DNA of 64,000 nt from Synaphobranchus kaupii (lineage: Eukaryota > Chordata > Actinopteri > Anguilliformes > Synaphobranchidae). Position numbers and translations under genes: made by a program. Position 1 is the first letter of the stretch; each line of letters begins with the position of its first letter. Where the stretch lies: assembly GCA_029718625.1 (NCBI GenBank), contig CM056378.1:61961027-62025026 (forward strand), in the 5' to 3' direction. Positions 23,320 to 32,316 of this stretch are shown here, one piece after another. Under the pieces are notes generated by a model. It saw only the letters and a list, made by a program, of their open reading frames with translations. It ran no database searches and was not told where the DNA came from.

Positions 23320-23453
23320 CTTGAACCCTGATGCCTCTTCCTTGGAGATAACCCTGCATCATGCGGTACCCAGAATTCGGGAAGATGCGTTGCAACTCCC
23401 TGACAGCATTGTCAAGTTCCTCGTCTGTGAGTTTACTGTAGAAATCGGCAACC
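23320..23453 (-). pseudogene. Exon 2 (integrase-like gene)
   Basis: Acceptor TTTTAAG before 23453, donor GTAGGC after 23320. It encodes VADFYSKLTDEELDNAVREL and a segment ending GRGIRVQ. The phase matches exon 1. Confidence 0.72.
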
Positions 23454-23639
23454 CTTAAAATACAATAGTGTTCGTGAGAAACAGTCATACAGCATATATA
23501 CTTATCAGTGTTATCCTCATCTGTAGCTAGCATACGTTCATCGACGGTTTTAAAAAGAATTTGAAAACATACCTTTTTAAAATCGCTTTTAATTAGCATA
23601 CCTTTTTATTACCTTACTATTTTTATTACCTTACTACTT

Positions 23640-23786
23640 TTATTTCTGTACTGTGTGTTTTATCTTTAATGTTTTTATTATTCATTGTCTTATTATTTTA
23701 ACTTTTTGTGTAAAAGCACTTTGAGCTACACATCTGTATGAAAAGCGCTATATAAAGAAAATTATTATTATTATTATTATTATTAT
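23640..23786 (+). mobile_element. LINE 3' end (CR1/L2-group tail) in intron
   Basis: Ends 'aaaagcactttgagc...gaaaagcgctatataaag' followed by (ATT)n, the usual fish CR1/L2-group 3' tail. No ORF is left. It lies in intron 1 of the integrase-like gene. Confidence 0.6.
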
Positions 23787-23805
23787 CAATGTAGTTTAAG
23801 CTTAC

Positions 23806-24161
23806 CGCACATCAGCCTCTTCCATCCGTCTTTTTACGGTTCGCACAGACACAACAAAGATGTTCGCAATCGTAGGAACTTTCAGCCCGAGTTGGAGGTA
23901 TCGAATGATGCCGCCAATAGGGATAGGGATCTTGCTTGCTCCTTGTCCAGGAACACGAATACGTGTTTGAAACAGCTCCAGAATGGACGTTAGAGCTACT
24001 GTGGTGTCATGGAAATCTTGGCCAGTTACAGCCTCCACCTGTTGTATTTGCTCTAGGAGCCACTCTACTTTGTAAAGAAGGAAATCTTCACTTACAGCAT
24101 CACTTTCTACCTGCTGGAGCAAAGAGGCTAATTCTCCTGAAAATATTTCCCGAAAAGACAT
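23806..24161 (-). pseudogene. Exon 1 (integrase-like gene)
   Basis: I chose the ATG at 24161 (MSFREIFSGELASLLQQ). The frame stays open further upstream, so an earlier start is possible. About 118 residues, ending VRTVKRRMEEADV, a helix-turn-helix-like stretch (LKVPTIANIFVVSVRTVKRR), before donor GTAAGC. No lesion within this exon. Confidence 0.7.
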
Positions 24162-24689
24162 TTTTAAATGAGCCTTTGGCAATAACCGTGGAGAACTGTA
24201 CGGGTGTGGAAATACATGGCATCGATCAGATTGTGAGCGACTATCCGTGTCTGTTTTGCTCAACCACGCCCCCATTTGCTAGAGAGCTCGTGATTGGATA
24301 GTGATTACATTTACAAGTGGCACGATATCTGCATTGACTTAAAGAAAATGAAATAGAGGCACTTTGCATTTCGGTGTGGTATGGCACGATTTCATCATTC
24401 AATTATGTGTAATGTAATCCCTTCTAATTGTTTTTCTGGATGGCAGTTGAACAAGATGCAAATCAATGAAATGATAATTTTGATTTTCATTGTGGCACGT
24501 TCTCTTCACGTCCACAGTGAAAAGCAATGCATTGCATTTCAACTTGGCACTATTTCTTCGTGCTGCTCACTGTAAAACAATACGTTGTGGCGATTGTTTT
24601 CCCCCCTCGTCCCGTTTGTGATTGAATTTCATTGTGGCACGGTTTCCTCTCCATAGTTAATAGCTTGTCTGATATTTACCTAGCTAAAC
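24162..24689. other. Upstream of integrase-like gene; loose GGCACG repeats
   Basis: Should hold the gene's promoter. Several degenerate 'cattgtggcacgNtt' motifs recur about every 70-130 bp (24345-24660). No TATA box or CpG island is evident. Confidence 0.4.
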
Positions 24690-24693
24690 GTAT

Positions 24694-25137
24694 TGTGGCG
24701 GCCTGGGGGTTGTCGACTGGCCAGCTAGGACCGGGTAGTGAGCCGCTACCCGGTTGAAGTGTAAATACTTGTAAATAGCGTGCTGTGTGTGTTTTAATTG
24801 TGTTAGCTTGTTAGCCGCGTATTGTGTAAACTAACTGTCACTTTGTTTAAACGTAACTGTAAGTAACTGTAATTTATGTGTGGCTGTGATTGGCTAGGAA
24901 TTTGTAAGTGTGTTCGCCAATCACAGCCAACTAGTTGAAATATAAGGCAGTACCTGAAGTGATTCCTAGTCAGTCTACGAAGGTGCTTGAACTGTGAACA
25001 ACGCTGAGCTGGATCCTGGAAAAGCTAACGGCTCTTTTAAGAGCTGGTAAGGTAGCGTAAATAAAACGAAGCTCGGCTAGCGCGATTCGGGTACTGCAAA
25101 CAGTTGTCTCTCTCCCTCATTCTCCGCGCTCGCTACA
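24694..25137 (+). repeat. 5' LTR of Gypsy-B
   Basis: 444 bp, TG...CA ends. Contains an inner hairpin-forming pair, 'tggctgtgattggct' and 'gccaatcacagcca', and an AATAAA near 25059. The next bases (25139 on) start TGGTGTCCGGAAGTGGG, the expected form of a primer binding site. Confidence 0.93.
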
Positions 25138-25138
25138 T

Positions 25139-25155
25139 TGGTGTCCGGAAGTGGG
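25139..25155 (+). other. Primer binding site of Gypsy-B
   Basis: TGGTGTCCGGAAGTGGG begins one base after the 5' LTR. The leading TGG pairs with a tRNA CCA end. I do not assign the tRNA. Confidence 0.65.
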
Positions 25156-28100
25156 ATGGAACGAGCCCTACTGAGGGAGATGGAGGAACTGGAGCGGACG
25201 ATCGGCGAGCTGACCCGCAGGAAGGCGAGGAAGGCCGGGGCTATAACCAGCCCCGAGTGGCAGATTCCCGCAGTGCGAGTGTCCAGGCGACCGGACGGCT
25301 TCAGCGGCAGACAGGAGGATCCGGCATCGGTAAGCCGCGACGGCACGCTCGCGAAGCCGACAATGCAGCTGAAGCTACCTCGGTTCAACGGAACAGCGTC
25401 GCTGGAGTCGTACCTAGCGCAGCTAGAGCTAGCAGCTCAGCTGGCTAGCTGGACGACGGAGCAGACAGCGGGACACCTGGCACTCGCCCTGGAGGGCCCA
25501 GCGCTGGAGGCGATCCTGGACCTGCCGCCGGCGGAGCGACAAAACCTACAGGCTCTGACCGCAGCACTCCAACGGCGGTTCACCCAGCACCGCTCCGCCG
25601 AAGCAAGCCGGGAAAAGCTGCTAAGCCGCTACCGCTGTGAGGAGGAGAGCTGGGGAAAAGTGGCGGCCGACGTACAGCGCTACGCCCGCGAGGCCTACCC
25701 AGAGTTCGATGCAGCAGCGCAGGAGAAGCTAGCGCTGCATGCATTCCTGCGAGCCCTCACGCCAGAGCGCCTACGTGACCACGTTAGCCTAGCCCAACCG
25801 GGTTCCATAAGCGAGGCTTTGAGCAAGACAACTCGGGCGGAAGACACCCTAGCTATCCGGCCCACTCCACAACCAACCCGCCAGCACGTCAGGGTGGCCG
25901 ACGGCGAGGAGGTCTGCTGGACACGCACGCCACTACAACGGCCAGCGAGGCGACAAGGCCGGTGCTACCGGTGCGACGAGCCGGGCCATATCGCTCGCGA
26001 CTGCCCAGCTCCAGCACCAAAGCCACGGAAGCCCCCTCCGTCGGGGAAACGAGGCAGGGACGGCGCAGTGAGGAGAACGCCGCCCCGGGAACCAACCCTC
26101 CTCAACCAGGTACACACCCCTGTGCCCAAACCCAGTACGGCCTTACCCGCCCAAGTGGCAAAAATTCCAGCTACCTCTCGGGAGGCTAGCACAACCGCCT
26201 TTACAAAGGCGACTGAGCAAGCTACCTCTGCGGAGGCTAGCACAAGCGCCTTTACAAAGGCGGCTGAGCATAAGTCCCATCCACGGGTAGGTCGGCTGGG
26301 CAAAGCCAGTGGGTTGTACCTCCACTGTTGGCTGGACGGGCAGGCCTGCCGAGCCCTGGTGGACACGGGGGCTACCATCTCCCTTGTCCGGCCAGGAGTA
26401 CTCCACAACACCGGCGGGCCCCAACTTCCCGGGGCGTGGACGCCCACCGCCACACCGCTGACATCAGTGACGGGGGCAAAGATGGCGATGAGGGGGAGGA
26501 AAAAGGTGAAGGTGACGGTGACTGGGCAGGAGGTGTCGCACGAGTTCTGGCTAGCTGACATCGCGGACTCGTGCATCATCGGCCTGGACCTGCTGAAATG
26601 CTGGGGAGCCTGCGTTGATGTGTCAAGGGGCAGCATCACTCTTGGCACGGAGACAGTAGCCTTACAGTCCGGCCCGACACGAAAACCGGCCCGACGAGCA
26701 CGCCACCTAGCTACCACAGCCCGGCCAGCAAGCAAGCTACTCCAGCTAGCCACTGCACCCAAGCCACCGTCACTGACCACAGTGCCCCAGCCCGACCACT
26801 CGCTCGCCCACCACCACCAGCCTGCCACACAGCAACCGCCTGCCCAGCCCAAACCAGCTCTGCCTGCCGAGACGACAGCAGCTGTCCACGCCCTGTGGCA
26901 ACAAAGCAACACCGGAGTGGGGGCCGTCCTGTCACAGGAGGATGAAGACGGCGAGCGAGTGGTTGCCTACTACAGCCGGGCCCTGGGGAAGGCGGAACGC
27001 AATTACTGCGTCACCAGGCGGGAGCTGCTCGCTGTGGTCAGGGCGTTGCACCACTTCCGGCCGTACCTGCAAGGCAGCCACTTCCTCCTGCGCACCGACC
27101 ACGCCTCGCTCACCTGGCTCCTAACTTTTAAAGACCCTGAGGGTCAAGTTGCTCGCTGGCTGGAACAACTGCAAGGCTATGACTTCGAAATCCGGCACCG
27201 GGCAGGCCGACTTCATGGGAACGCAGACGCATTATCGCGCCGGCCGTGCGCAGCCCAGGAGTGTCGCTACTGCAGCCGCCAAGAGGAACGGGACCAGGTG
27301 AGCCCAGATGTGGCGGTGGTCCAGGCCAGCGGCGACGCGGAGGGGTGGCTGCCGCTGACGCCCATGGAGCTCCGAGAGGCCCAGGAAGCAGACAGCACGC
27401 TGGGCAAGGTGAGGAGCTGGCTGGAGGCAGGGCAGCGCCCCGAGCGGTCGGTGGTGTCGGCAGAGAGCCCAGAGGTCAAAAGCTACCACAGCCTGTACAG
27501 CAGCCTGGTGCAGCGCGACGGTCTCCTCTACAGACGGTGGCAGGCCCCAGGCCGGGGCAGCGACATCCTGCAGCTGTTGGTGCCACGGGCGCTCCGTCCT
27601 GATGTCCTCAGGTTGGTCCACGGCTCGGTGGGGGCGGGCCACTTCGGCAACAACAAAACCCTGCACCGGCTGAGGGGGAAGTTTCACTGGCCGGGGTGTC
27701 GTCACGACGTCGAGCTCCACGTCCATTGCTGCGACTCCTGCACGGCACAGAAAGGGCCTAGTCAACGCTCCCGAGCACCCCTGCAACAACACCTGGTGGG
27801 GGCCCCCATGGAACGGGTGGGGGTGGACGTCCTCGGGCCCTTCCCCGTCACCGACTCCGGCAATCGCTACATTCTGGTCGCGATGGATTACTTCACCAAG
27901 TGGCCGGAGGCATTCGCTATCCCAGACCAGAGTGCGGTGACGACGGCGGAGAGGCTCGTGGAGGAGATGTTCACCCGTTTCGGGGTCCCTGCCGAGCTCC
28001 ACAGTGACCAGGGGCGCAACTTCGAATCCCAGCTGATGGCGGAGGTCTGCAAACGGCTGGGCGTGACAAAGACCCGAACGACGCCACTCCATCCTCAAAG

Positions 28101-28920
28101 CGACGGCCTCGTCGAGCGATTTAACCGCACGCTAGCTACCCAGCTAGCCATCTTAGCCAGCCAGCACCAGCGGGACTGGGATCGCCACCTGCCATTGGTC
28201 CTGTGGGCTTACAGGTCAGCCGTGCAGGAGTCCAGCCAACTCACCCCTGCTGCCCTGATGTTCGGACGGGAGCTCAGGACACCAGTGGACTTGGTGTTCG
28301 GGGCTCCGCCTGAGCCTGAAGAACCCAGTCGTACTCGGGAGGAGTACTACCACCGGCTGCGGAACCGCCTCCTCGTCGCTCACGACTTCGCCCGCAAGGC
28401 CCAGGCCTCCGCCGGCGTTAAGCAGAAGCGGTGGTACGACACGCGCTGCAGAGGACGGGCCTTTGCAGCGGGAGAGCAGGTCTGGGTTTATTGCCCTGAG
28501 CGGAAGAAGGGCCTGTCGCCCAAGCTGCGAGCGAGCTGGCGGGGGCCTGGAGAAATTGTGGAACGGCTCTCGGAGGTGGTTTATCGCATCAGGATGCCAG
28601 GCCGGGGGCGCCTGGTGGTGCTACATCAAGACCGGCTAGCACCCTACAGGCCCCTGGCAACTCCTGATGCAGCTGAGCCGGAGGTGAGCAGCGACACTGT
28701 GCTACCCAGTGAGCCTGAGCCCAGCGACACTCCGCCGAGCGCTACCAGGAGACCTAAACGACACCGGCGGCCCCCAGGCCACTTACGGGACTTTGATGTG
28801 AGTTGTGGTTGGACTGCGGGGTCGTCAGAGACTTGTGACCCCTTGGGTGGGGGCAATGTGGCGGCCTGGGGGTTGTCGACTGGCCAGCTAGGACCGGGTA
28901 GTGAGCCGCTACCCGGTTGA
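25156..28920 (+). CDS. Gag-Pol polyprotein without RT (Gypsy-B)
   Basis: 1254 residues with no internal stop. I start at ATG 25156 (MERALLREMEELERTIGEL, a coiled-coil-like N-terminus); the frame is open a little further upstream without an ATG. Domains: Gag about 75-230; CCHC knuckle C270-C273-H278-C283; protease with DTGA at D403; a Pro/Ala-rich linker about 505-575. At S584 the sequence passes straight into RNase H (NTGVGAVLSQ), so the whole RT, the thumb and the first RNase H Asp are absent; later RNase H motifs (RRELLAVVRAL, LRTDHASL, NADALSR) remain. Integrase has its zinc finger, D891, D951 and E987 (D,D-35-E) and a GPY/F-like C-terminus. The last 21 codons and the stop lie inside the 3' LTR. 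Gag, PR and IN could be functional; RT activity cannot be. Confidence 0.93.
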   Translation: MERALLREMEELERTIGELTRRKARKAGAITSPEWQIPAVRVSRRPDGFSGRQEDPASVSRDGTLAKPTMQLKLPRFNGTASLESYLAQLELAAQLASWTTEQTAGHLALALEGPALEAILDLPPAERQNLQALTAALQRRFTQHRSAEASREKLLSRYRCEEESWGKVAADVQRYAREAYPEFDAAAQEKLALHAFLRALTPERLRDHVSLAQPGSISEALSKTTRAEDTLAIRPTPQPTRQHVRVADGEEVCWTRTPLQRPARRQGRCYRCDEPGHIARDCPAPAPKPRKPPPSGKRGRDGAVRRTPPREPTLLNQVHTPVPKPSTALPAQVAKIPATSREASTTAFTKATEQATSAEASTSAFTKAAEHKSHPRVGRLGKASGLYLHCWLDGQACRALVDTGATISLVRPGVLHNTGGPQLPGAWTPTATPLTSVTGAKMAMRGRKKVKVTVTGQEVSHEFWLADIADSCIIGLDLLKCWGACVDVSRGSITLGTETVALQSGPTRKPARRARHLATTARPASKLLQLATAPKPPSLTTVPQPDHSLAHHHQPATQQPPAQPKPALPAETTAAVHALWQQSNTGVGAVLSQEDEDGERVVAYYSRALGKAERNYCVTRRELLAVVRALHHFRPYLQGSHFLLRTDHASLTWLLTFKDPEGQVARWLEQLQGYDFEIRHRAGRLHGNADALSRRPCAAQECRYCSRQEERDQVSPDVAVVQASGDAEGWLPLTPMELREAQEADSTLGKVRSWLEAGQRPERSVVSAESPEVKSYHSLYSSLVQRDGLLYRRWQAPGRGSDILQLLVPRALRPDVLRLVHGSVGAGHFGNNKTLHRLRGKFHWPGCRHDVELHVHCCDSCTAQKGPSQRSRAPLQQHLVGAPMERVGVDVLGPFPVTDSGNRYILVAMDYFTKWPEAFAIPDQSAVTTAERLVEEMFTRFGVPAELHSDQGRNFESQLMAEVCKRLGVTKTRTTPLHPQSDGLVERFNRTLATQLAILASQHQRDWDRHLPLVLWAYRSAVQESSQLTPAALMFGRELRTPVDLVFGAPPEPEEPSRTREEYYHRLRNRLLVAHDFARKAQASAGVKQKRWYDTRCRGRAFAAGEQVWVYCPERKKGLSPKLRASWRGPGEIVERLSEVVYRIRMPGRGRLVVLHQDRLAPYRPLATPDAAEPEVSSDTVLPSEPEPSDTPPSATRRPKRHRRPPGHLRDFDVSCGWTAGSSETCDPLGGGNVAAWGLSTGQLGPGSEPLPG
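28845..28856 (+). other. Polypurine tract of Gypsy-B
   Basis: GGGTGGGGGCAA directly before the 3' LTR, here within the coding frame. It is interrupted by a T and a C, which is acceptable for such tracts. Confidence 0.55.
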
Positions 28921-29300
28921 AGTGTAAATACTTGTAAATAGCGTGCTGTGTGTGTTTTAATTGTGTTAGCTTGTTAGCCGCGTATTGTGTAAACTAACTG
29001 TCACTTTGTTTAAACGTAACTGTAAGTAACTGTAATTTATGTGTGGCTGTGATTGGCTAGGAATTTGTAAGTGTGTTCGCCAATCACAGCCAACTAGTTG
29101 AAATATAAGGCAGTACCTGAAGTGATTCCTAGTCAGTCTACGAAGGTGCTTGAACTGTGAACAACGCTGAGCTGGATCCTGGAAAAGCTAACGGCTCTTT
29201 TAAGAGCTGGTAAGGTAGCGTAAATAAAACGAAGCTCGGCTAGCGCGATTCGGGTACTGCAAACAGTTGTCTCTCTCCCTCATTCTCCGCGCTCGCTACA
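28857..29300 (+). repeat. 3' LTR of Gypsy-B
   Basis: Same 444 bp as the 5' LTR by reading. It also codes for the C-terminal end and stop of the Gag-Pol ORF (stop 28918-28920). Confidence 0.93.
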
Positions 29301-29904
29301 GTATTATGTCCAATTTGAATTGTATGCTTAACGTTACTTTAAGATGTTTTACCCAATTTTAGTCAAATGGATTTTCATAATGTTACCGTTGACGTTGTCA
29401 TAAAATTTCTTCTTACCGTGAAAAACGACGACATCAGACAGATGTTAAGGTAAATCTATCACCACGGCGGCACTTTCGCCACAAGTCAGCAATTATACCG
29501 GGAAATGCCCTCTTTGAAAACAAAAAACGAATGAATATAAAAAGGTTAGTCTGTTACTGCATAACATACCCGTTTTTGCTAAAGCTGCATCATAGCTATG
29601 ATAACGCGGAGCTGTCAAAACTATAACAGCACGGAAACCCTTTAAAAAAAACAAAATAAAAACCGTAGCTAGGCTACACGTAGCCTATGGCTATGACAAA
29701 TAAGGACTAAACAAGCCACATTTTAGTTAATAAAATAAGCTAATTTAGATATCCAGTGAGCACAAGTGGCATACAGAACTAGTTTACTTTTTTTTAGCAG
29801 CATTTTTTTGTAAGTATAAACTGAACTATTTTTTTTTTTAAATACAATTTTTTTGATTTATTTATTTAAGTATGAGCCGAAGTATGCCTTACTGGCGTGT
29901 CTCC

Positions 29905-29985
29905 CCATGGCGCAGTCGGTAGCGTGGCCTAACTAGGATTCCCGTGCTCTTTGCGACATTGTCGGTTCCTTTCCTCTTGTCTCTA
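29905..29985 (+). other. tRNA-like sequence, left arm
   Basis: A-box-like TGGCGCAGTCGGTAGCG, then 'gtcggtt' with the rest of the B box deleted. Mirror of 31345-31430. Followed by 'ccaataaagctcaaagg'. A SINE head or tRNA pseudogene; not a working tRNA. Confidence 0.5.
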
Positions 29986-30124
29986 CACTGTGCTGTCCAA
30001 TAAAGCTCAAAGGCTATTACACCTATTTTAAGAAAGTATAGTCCATTTTAGTACTTATAAACTTTTGTAGCCACAATTTCCTCTATATTCTCAGCTACCT
30101 TGAATTGAGAGAAAATGCTGTCAG

Positions 30125-30588
30125 CTATAAGTTAGAGTGAAGGAAATGTAGAGTCTCTGGGACCTCAGATGGATATCTGGCTTCTCTGTCGAACATGAGG
30201 TTGAATGGGGAGTGCTTGGTGGTGATCTGTACTTTGGTGCGCAAGCCAAACATGGCTGCACTGAGGTCCCAGTTCCAAGGATTCTCATCCACCAATTTGG
30301 TGAGAGTTTTTAAACATATTGACATTGTTATGAAATACTATTTTGATTGTAAAGCATAGCTTATGATTGCGATGTGTGACCCAAATCACACTGCTTAATA
30401 CAATACCAAAATAGAATACTTAACAAAGTGACTATAGTACCATTTAGTGGTGTAAATGGGTCAAGGTCGTTTAGTGTCAAGTCCACATTACTTTGTCACT
30501 GTCCCATTCATTCTTTCAACCAATCCACTGGTCTGTGGATGGTAAGGTGCGCAGAAGCTCCTCTCGATGTCCAGCTTCTGGCAGAGAG
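30125..30588 (-). pseudogene. Integrase exons, left arm
   Basis: Two coding blocks: 30588-30491 (CQKLDIERSFCAPYHPQ then SGLVERMNGTVTK, the integrase Glu region) and 30325-30125 (LVDENPWNWDLSAAMFGLRT, then MFDREARYPSEVPE). They are separated by non-coding DNA like an intron. It represents the C-terminal part of a GIN/Ginger- or gypsy-type integrase; the N-terminal part is absent. Confidence 0.68.
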
Positions 30589-30720
30589 CCATATTCAGCT
30601 GAATTTAATGGACAACCCAAAAACATTAATCATTACCCAAAAACATGGCTGAGGCTCCCTTCACTCAGTTTTCTTTTGTACTAACTGACTGTTGTCCATT
30701 AAATTCAGCTGAATATGGCT

Positions 30721-31157
30721 CTCTGCCAGAAGCTGGACATCGAGAGGAGCTTCTGCGCACCTTACCATCCACAGACCAGTGGATTGGTTGAAAGAATGAA
30801 TGGGACAGTGACAAAGTAATGTGGACTTGACACTAAACTGACCTTGACCAATTTACACCACTAAATGGTACTATAGTCACTGTGTTAAGTATTCTATTTT
30901 GGTATTGTATTAAGCAGTGTGGGTCACACATCGCAAACATAAGCTATGCTTTACAATCGAAATAGTATTTAATAACAATGTCAATATGTTTCAAAACTCT
31001 CACCAAATTGGTGGATGAGAATCCTTGGAACTGGGACCTCAGTGCAGCCATGTTTGGCTTGCGCACCAAAGTACAGATCACCACCAAGCACTCCCCATTC
31101 AACCTCATGTTCGACAGAGAAGCCAGATATCCATCTGAGGTCCCAGAGACTTTTGGA
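30721..31157 (+). pseudogene. Integrase exons, right arm
   Basis: Mirror of the left-arm blocks. Block 1 at 30721-30815 ends before GTAATG. Block 2 starts after ATAG at 30964-30965 and ends at 31157 before GTGAGT, a strong donor. These splice-like borders favour a DNA-transposon (Ginger-like) or host integrase gene over a retroelement. Only part of the core is present. Confidence 0.68.
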
Positions 31158-31344
31158 GTGAGTAGCTAGGTCTCTACATTTCCTTCACTCTAACTTATAG
31201 CTGACAGCATTTTCTCTCAATTCAAGGTAGCTGAGAATACAGAGGAAATTGTGGCTACAAAAGTTTATAAGTACTAAAATGGACTATACTTTCTTAAAAT
31301 AGGTGTAATAGCCTTTGAGCTTTATTGGACAGCACAGTGTAGAG

Positions 31345-31430
31345 ACAAAAGGAAAGGTCGGATTCGAACCGACAATGTCGCAAAGAGCACGGGAATCCTA
31401 GTTAGGCCACGCTACAGACTGCGCCACGGG
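31345..31430 (-). other. tRNA-like sequence, right arm
   Basis: On the minus strand: TGGCGCAGTCTGTAGCG (A box) and GGTTCGAATCC (perfect B box) inside a 5-bp T stem GTCGG/CCGAC. Acceptor ends do not pair (TCTCCCC versus CTTTCC). Could be a SINE head or a tRNA pseudogene with intact internal promoter boxes. Confidence 0.55.
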
Positions 31431-31938
31431 GAGACACGCCAGGAAGGCATACTTCGGCTCATACTTAAATAAATAAATCAAATAAATTGTATTAAAAAAA
31501 AAAAGTTTGGTTACTTACAAAAAAATGCTGCTAAAAAAAAGTAAACTAGTTCTGTATGCCACTTGTGCTCACTGGATATCTAAATTAGCTTACTTGAGTT
31601 TTATTAACTAAAATGTGGCTTGTTTAGTCCTTCATTTGTCATAGCCATAGGCTACGTGTAGCCTAGCTACGGTTTTTATTTTGTTTTTTTTAAAGGGTTT
31701 CCGTGCTGTTATAGTTTTGACAGCTCCGCGTTATCATAGCTATGATGCAGCATTAGCAAAAACGGGTATGCAGTAACAGACTAACCTTTTTATATTCATT
31801 CGTTTTTTGTTTTCAAAGAGGGCATTTCCCGGTATAATTGCTGACTTGTGGCGAAAGTGCCGCCGTGGTGATAGATTTACCTTAACATCTGTCCGATGTC
31901 GTCGTTTTTCACGGTAAGAAGAAATTTTATGACAACGT

Positions 31939-32308
31939 TAGTTCAACACATCGAGGTTACCAAAGAACAGTGGGAAAAAAGCTTGCAAACAGTGACAGCT
32001 AACGTTAGCTAGAGAGGTTGCTAGCTAGATATACTAGCTGTGTTGGATGTTCTAACGTTAACTTTACGTTATCTAAAGCTTGATGTTAACGTTAGCCAAG
32101 TTACGTGCCATAAAGCATATTCTGGCCATCAGTTTCGTTGACATGTGGCCCAAGTGCCCAGTGTAATTTTTTACATGTCTACCCCACATTCTGGTCAACT
32201 TTTTTCCTTAATTGAAACAGGTTCAAGTCAGTATTATGACTGCACTCTTTCTGCTGCTCATCAAATTTGAGGTAAATAAGTTATGTCTTGCATGTACAGG
32301 GTTCAGCA
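31939..32308. other. Unannotated
   Basis: AT-rich, with repeated AACGTTA/GTTAACGTTAGC phrases around 32000-32100. Nothing coding. Confidence 0.4.
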
Positions 32309-32316
32309 ATGCATAT

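Larger units (their letters stand above)
11451..24161 (-). pseudogene. Six-exon rve (DDE) integrase-like gene, disrupted
   Basis: Multi-exon minus-strand gene for an integrase-core protein. Exons: 24161-23806, 23453-23320, about 23097-22952, 20902-20656, 20555-20295, then a last exon split into 20206-20091 and 11541-11451. Most junctions have GT donors and AG acceptors. Motifs: HIDGNHKLIR in exon 3, HGGIDGYSR and VRSDKGGEN (two Asp) in exon 4, HNQR/IERLWRDV (Glu) across exons 4-5, then HIFALHWVFLPR and HPLRTERNRSPLQLW. It is the class of integrase protein common in fish genomes, either a DNA-transposon gene or a derived host gene; function is unknown. Lesions: frame shifts in exons 4 and 5, an exon 3 phase I could not resolve, and the 8.5-kb insertion in the last exon. 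Confidence 0.8.
24694..29300 (+). mobile_element. Ty3/gypsy element lacking reverse transcriptase (Gypsy-B)
   Basis: 4607 bp. Two 444-bp LTRs (TGTGGCGGCC...CGCTACA) read as identical. The 4-bp target duplication GTAT is at 24690-24693 and 29301-29304. One ORF spans the internal region: Gag, zinc knuckle, protease, partial RNase H, integrase. The RT domain and the start of RNase H are missing by an in-frame deletion. Together these suggest a young copy, probably mobilised by a complete relative elsewhere. No chromodomain; a different lineage from Gypsy-A. Confidence 0.93.
29392..31938. repeat. 2.5-kb palindrome with integrase exons in each arm
   Basis: Left arm 29392 to about 30616, right arm about 30689 to 31938, spacer about 75 bp. 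Outer ends ACGTTGTCATAAAATTTC and complement. Each arm contains, from the centre outward, integrase exons and a tRNA-like sequence. The arms differ by small indels (for example about 24 bp missing from the left arm near 30147), so this is an old, real inverted duplication. No clear target duplication was found. Confidence 0.82.

Noticed and set aside
25965..26912. 315-codon minus-strand open frame, and a 288-codon one at 27232-28098
   Set aside because: Antisense shadows of the GC-rich Gag-Pol ORF of Gypsy-B; no motif.
24694..29300. Retrovirus with an envelope gene
   Set aside because: No third ORF exists after integrase; the ORF ends within the LTR.
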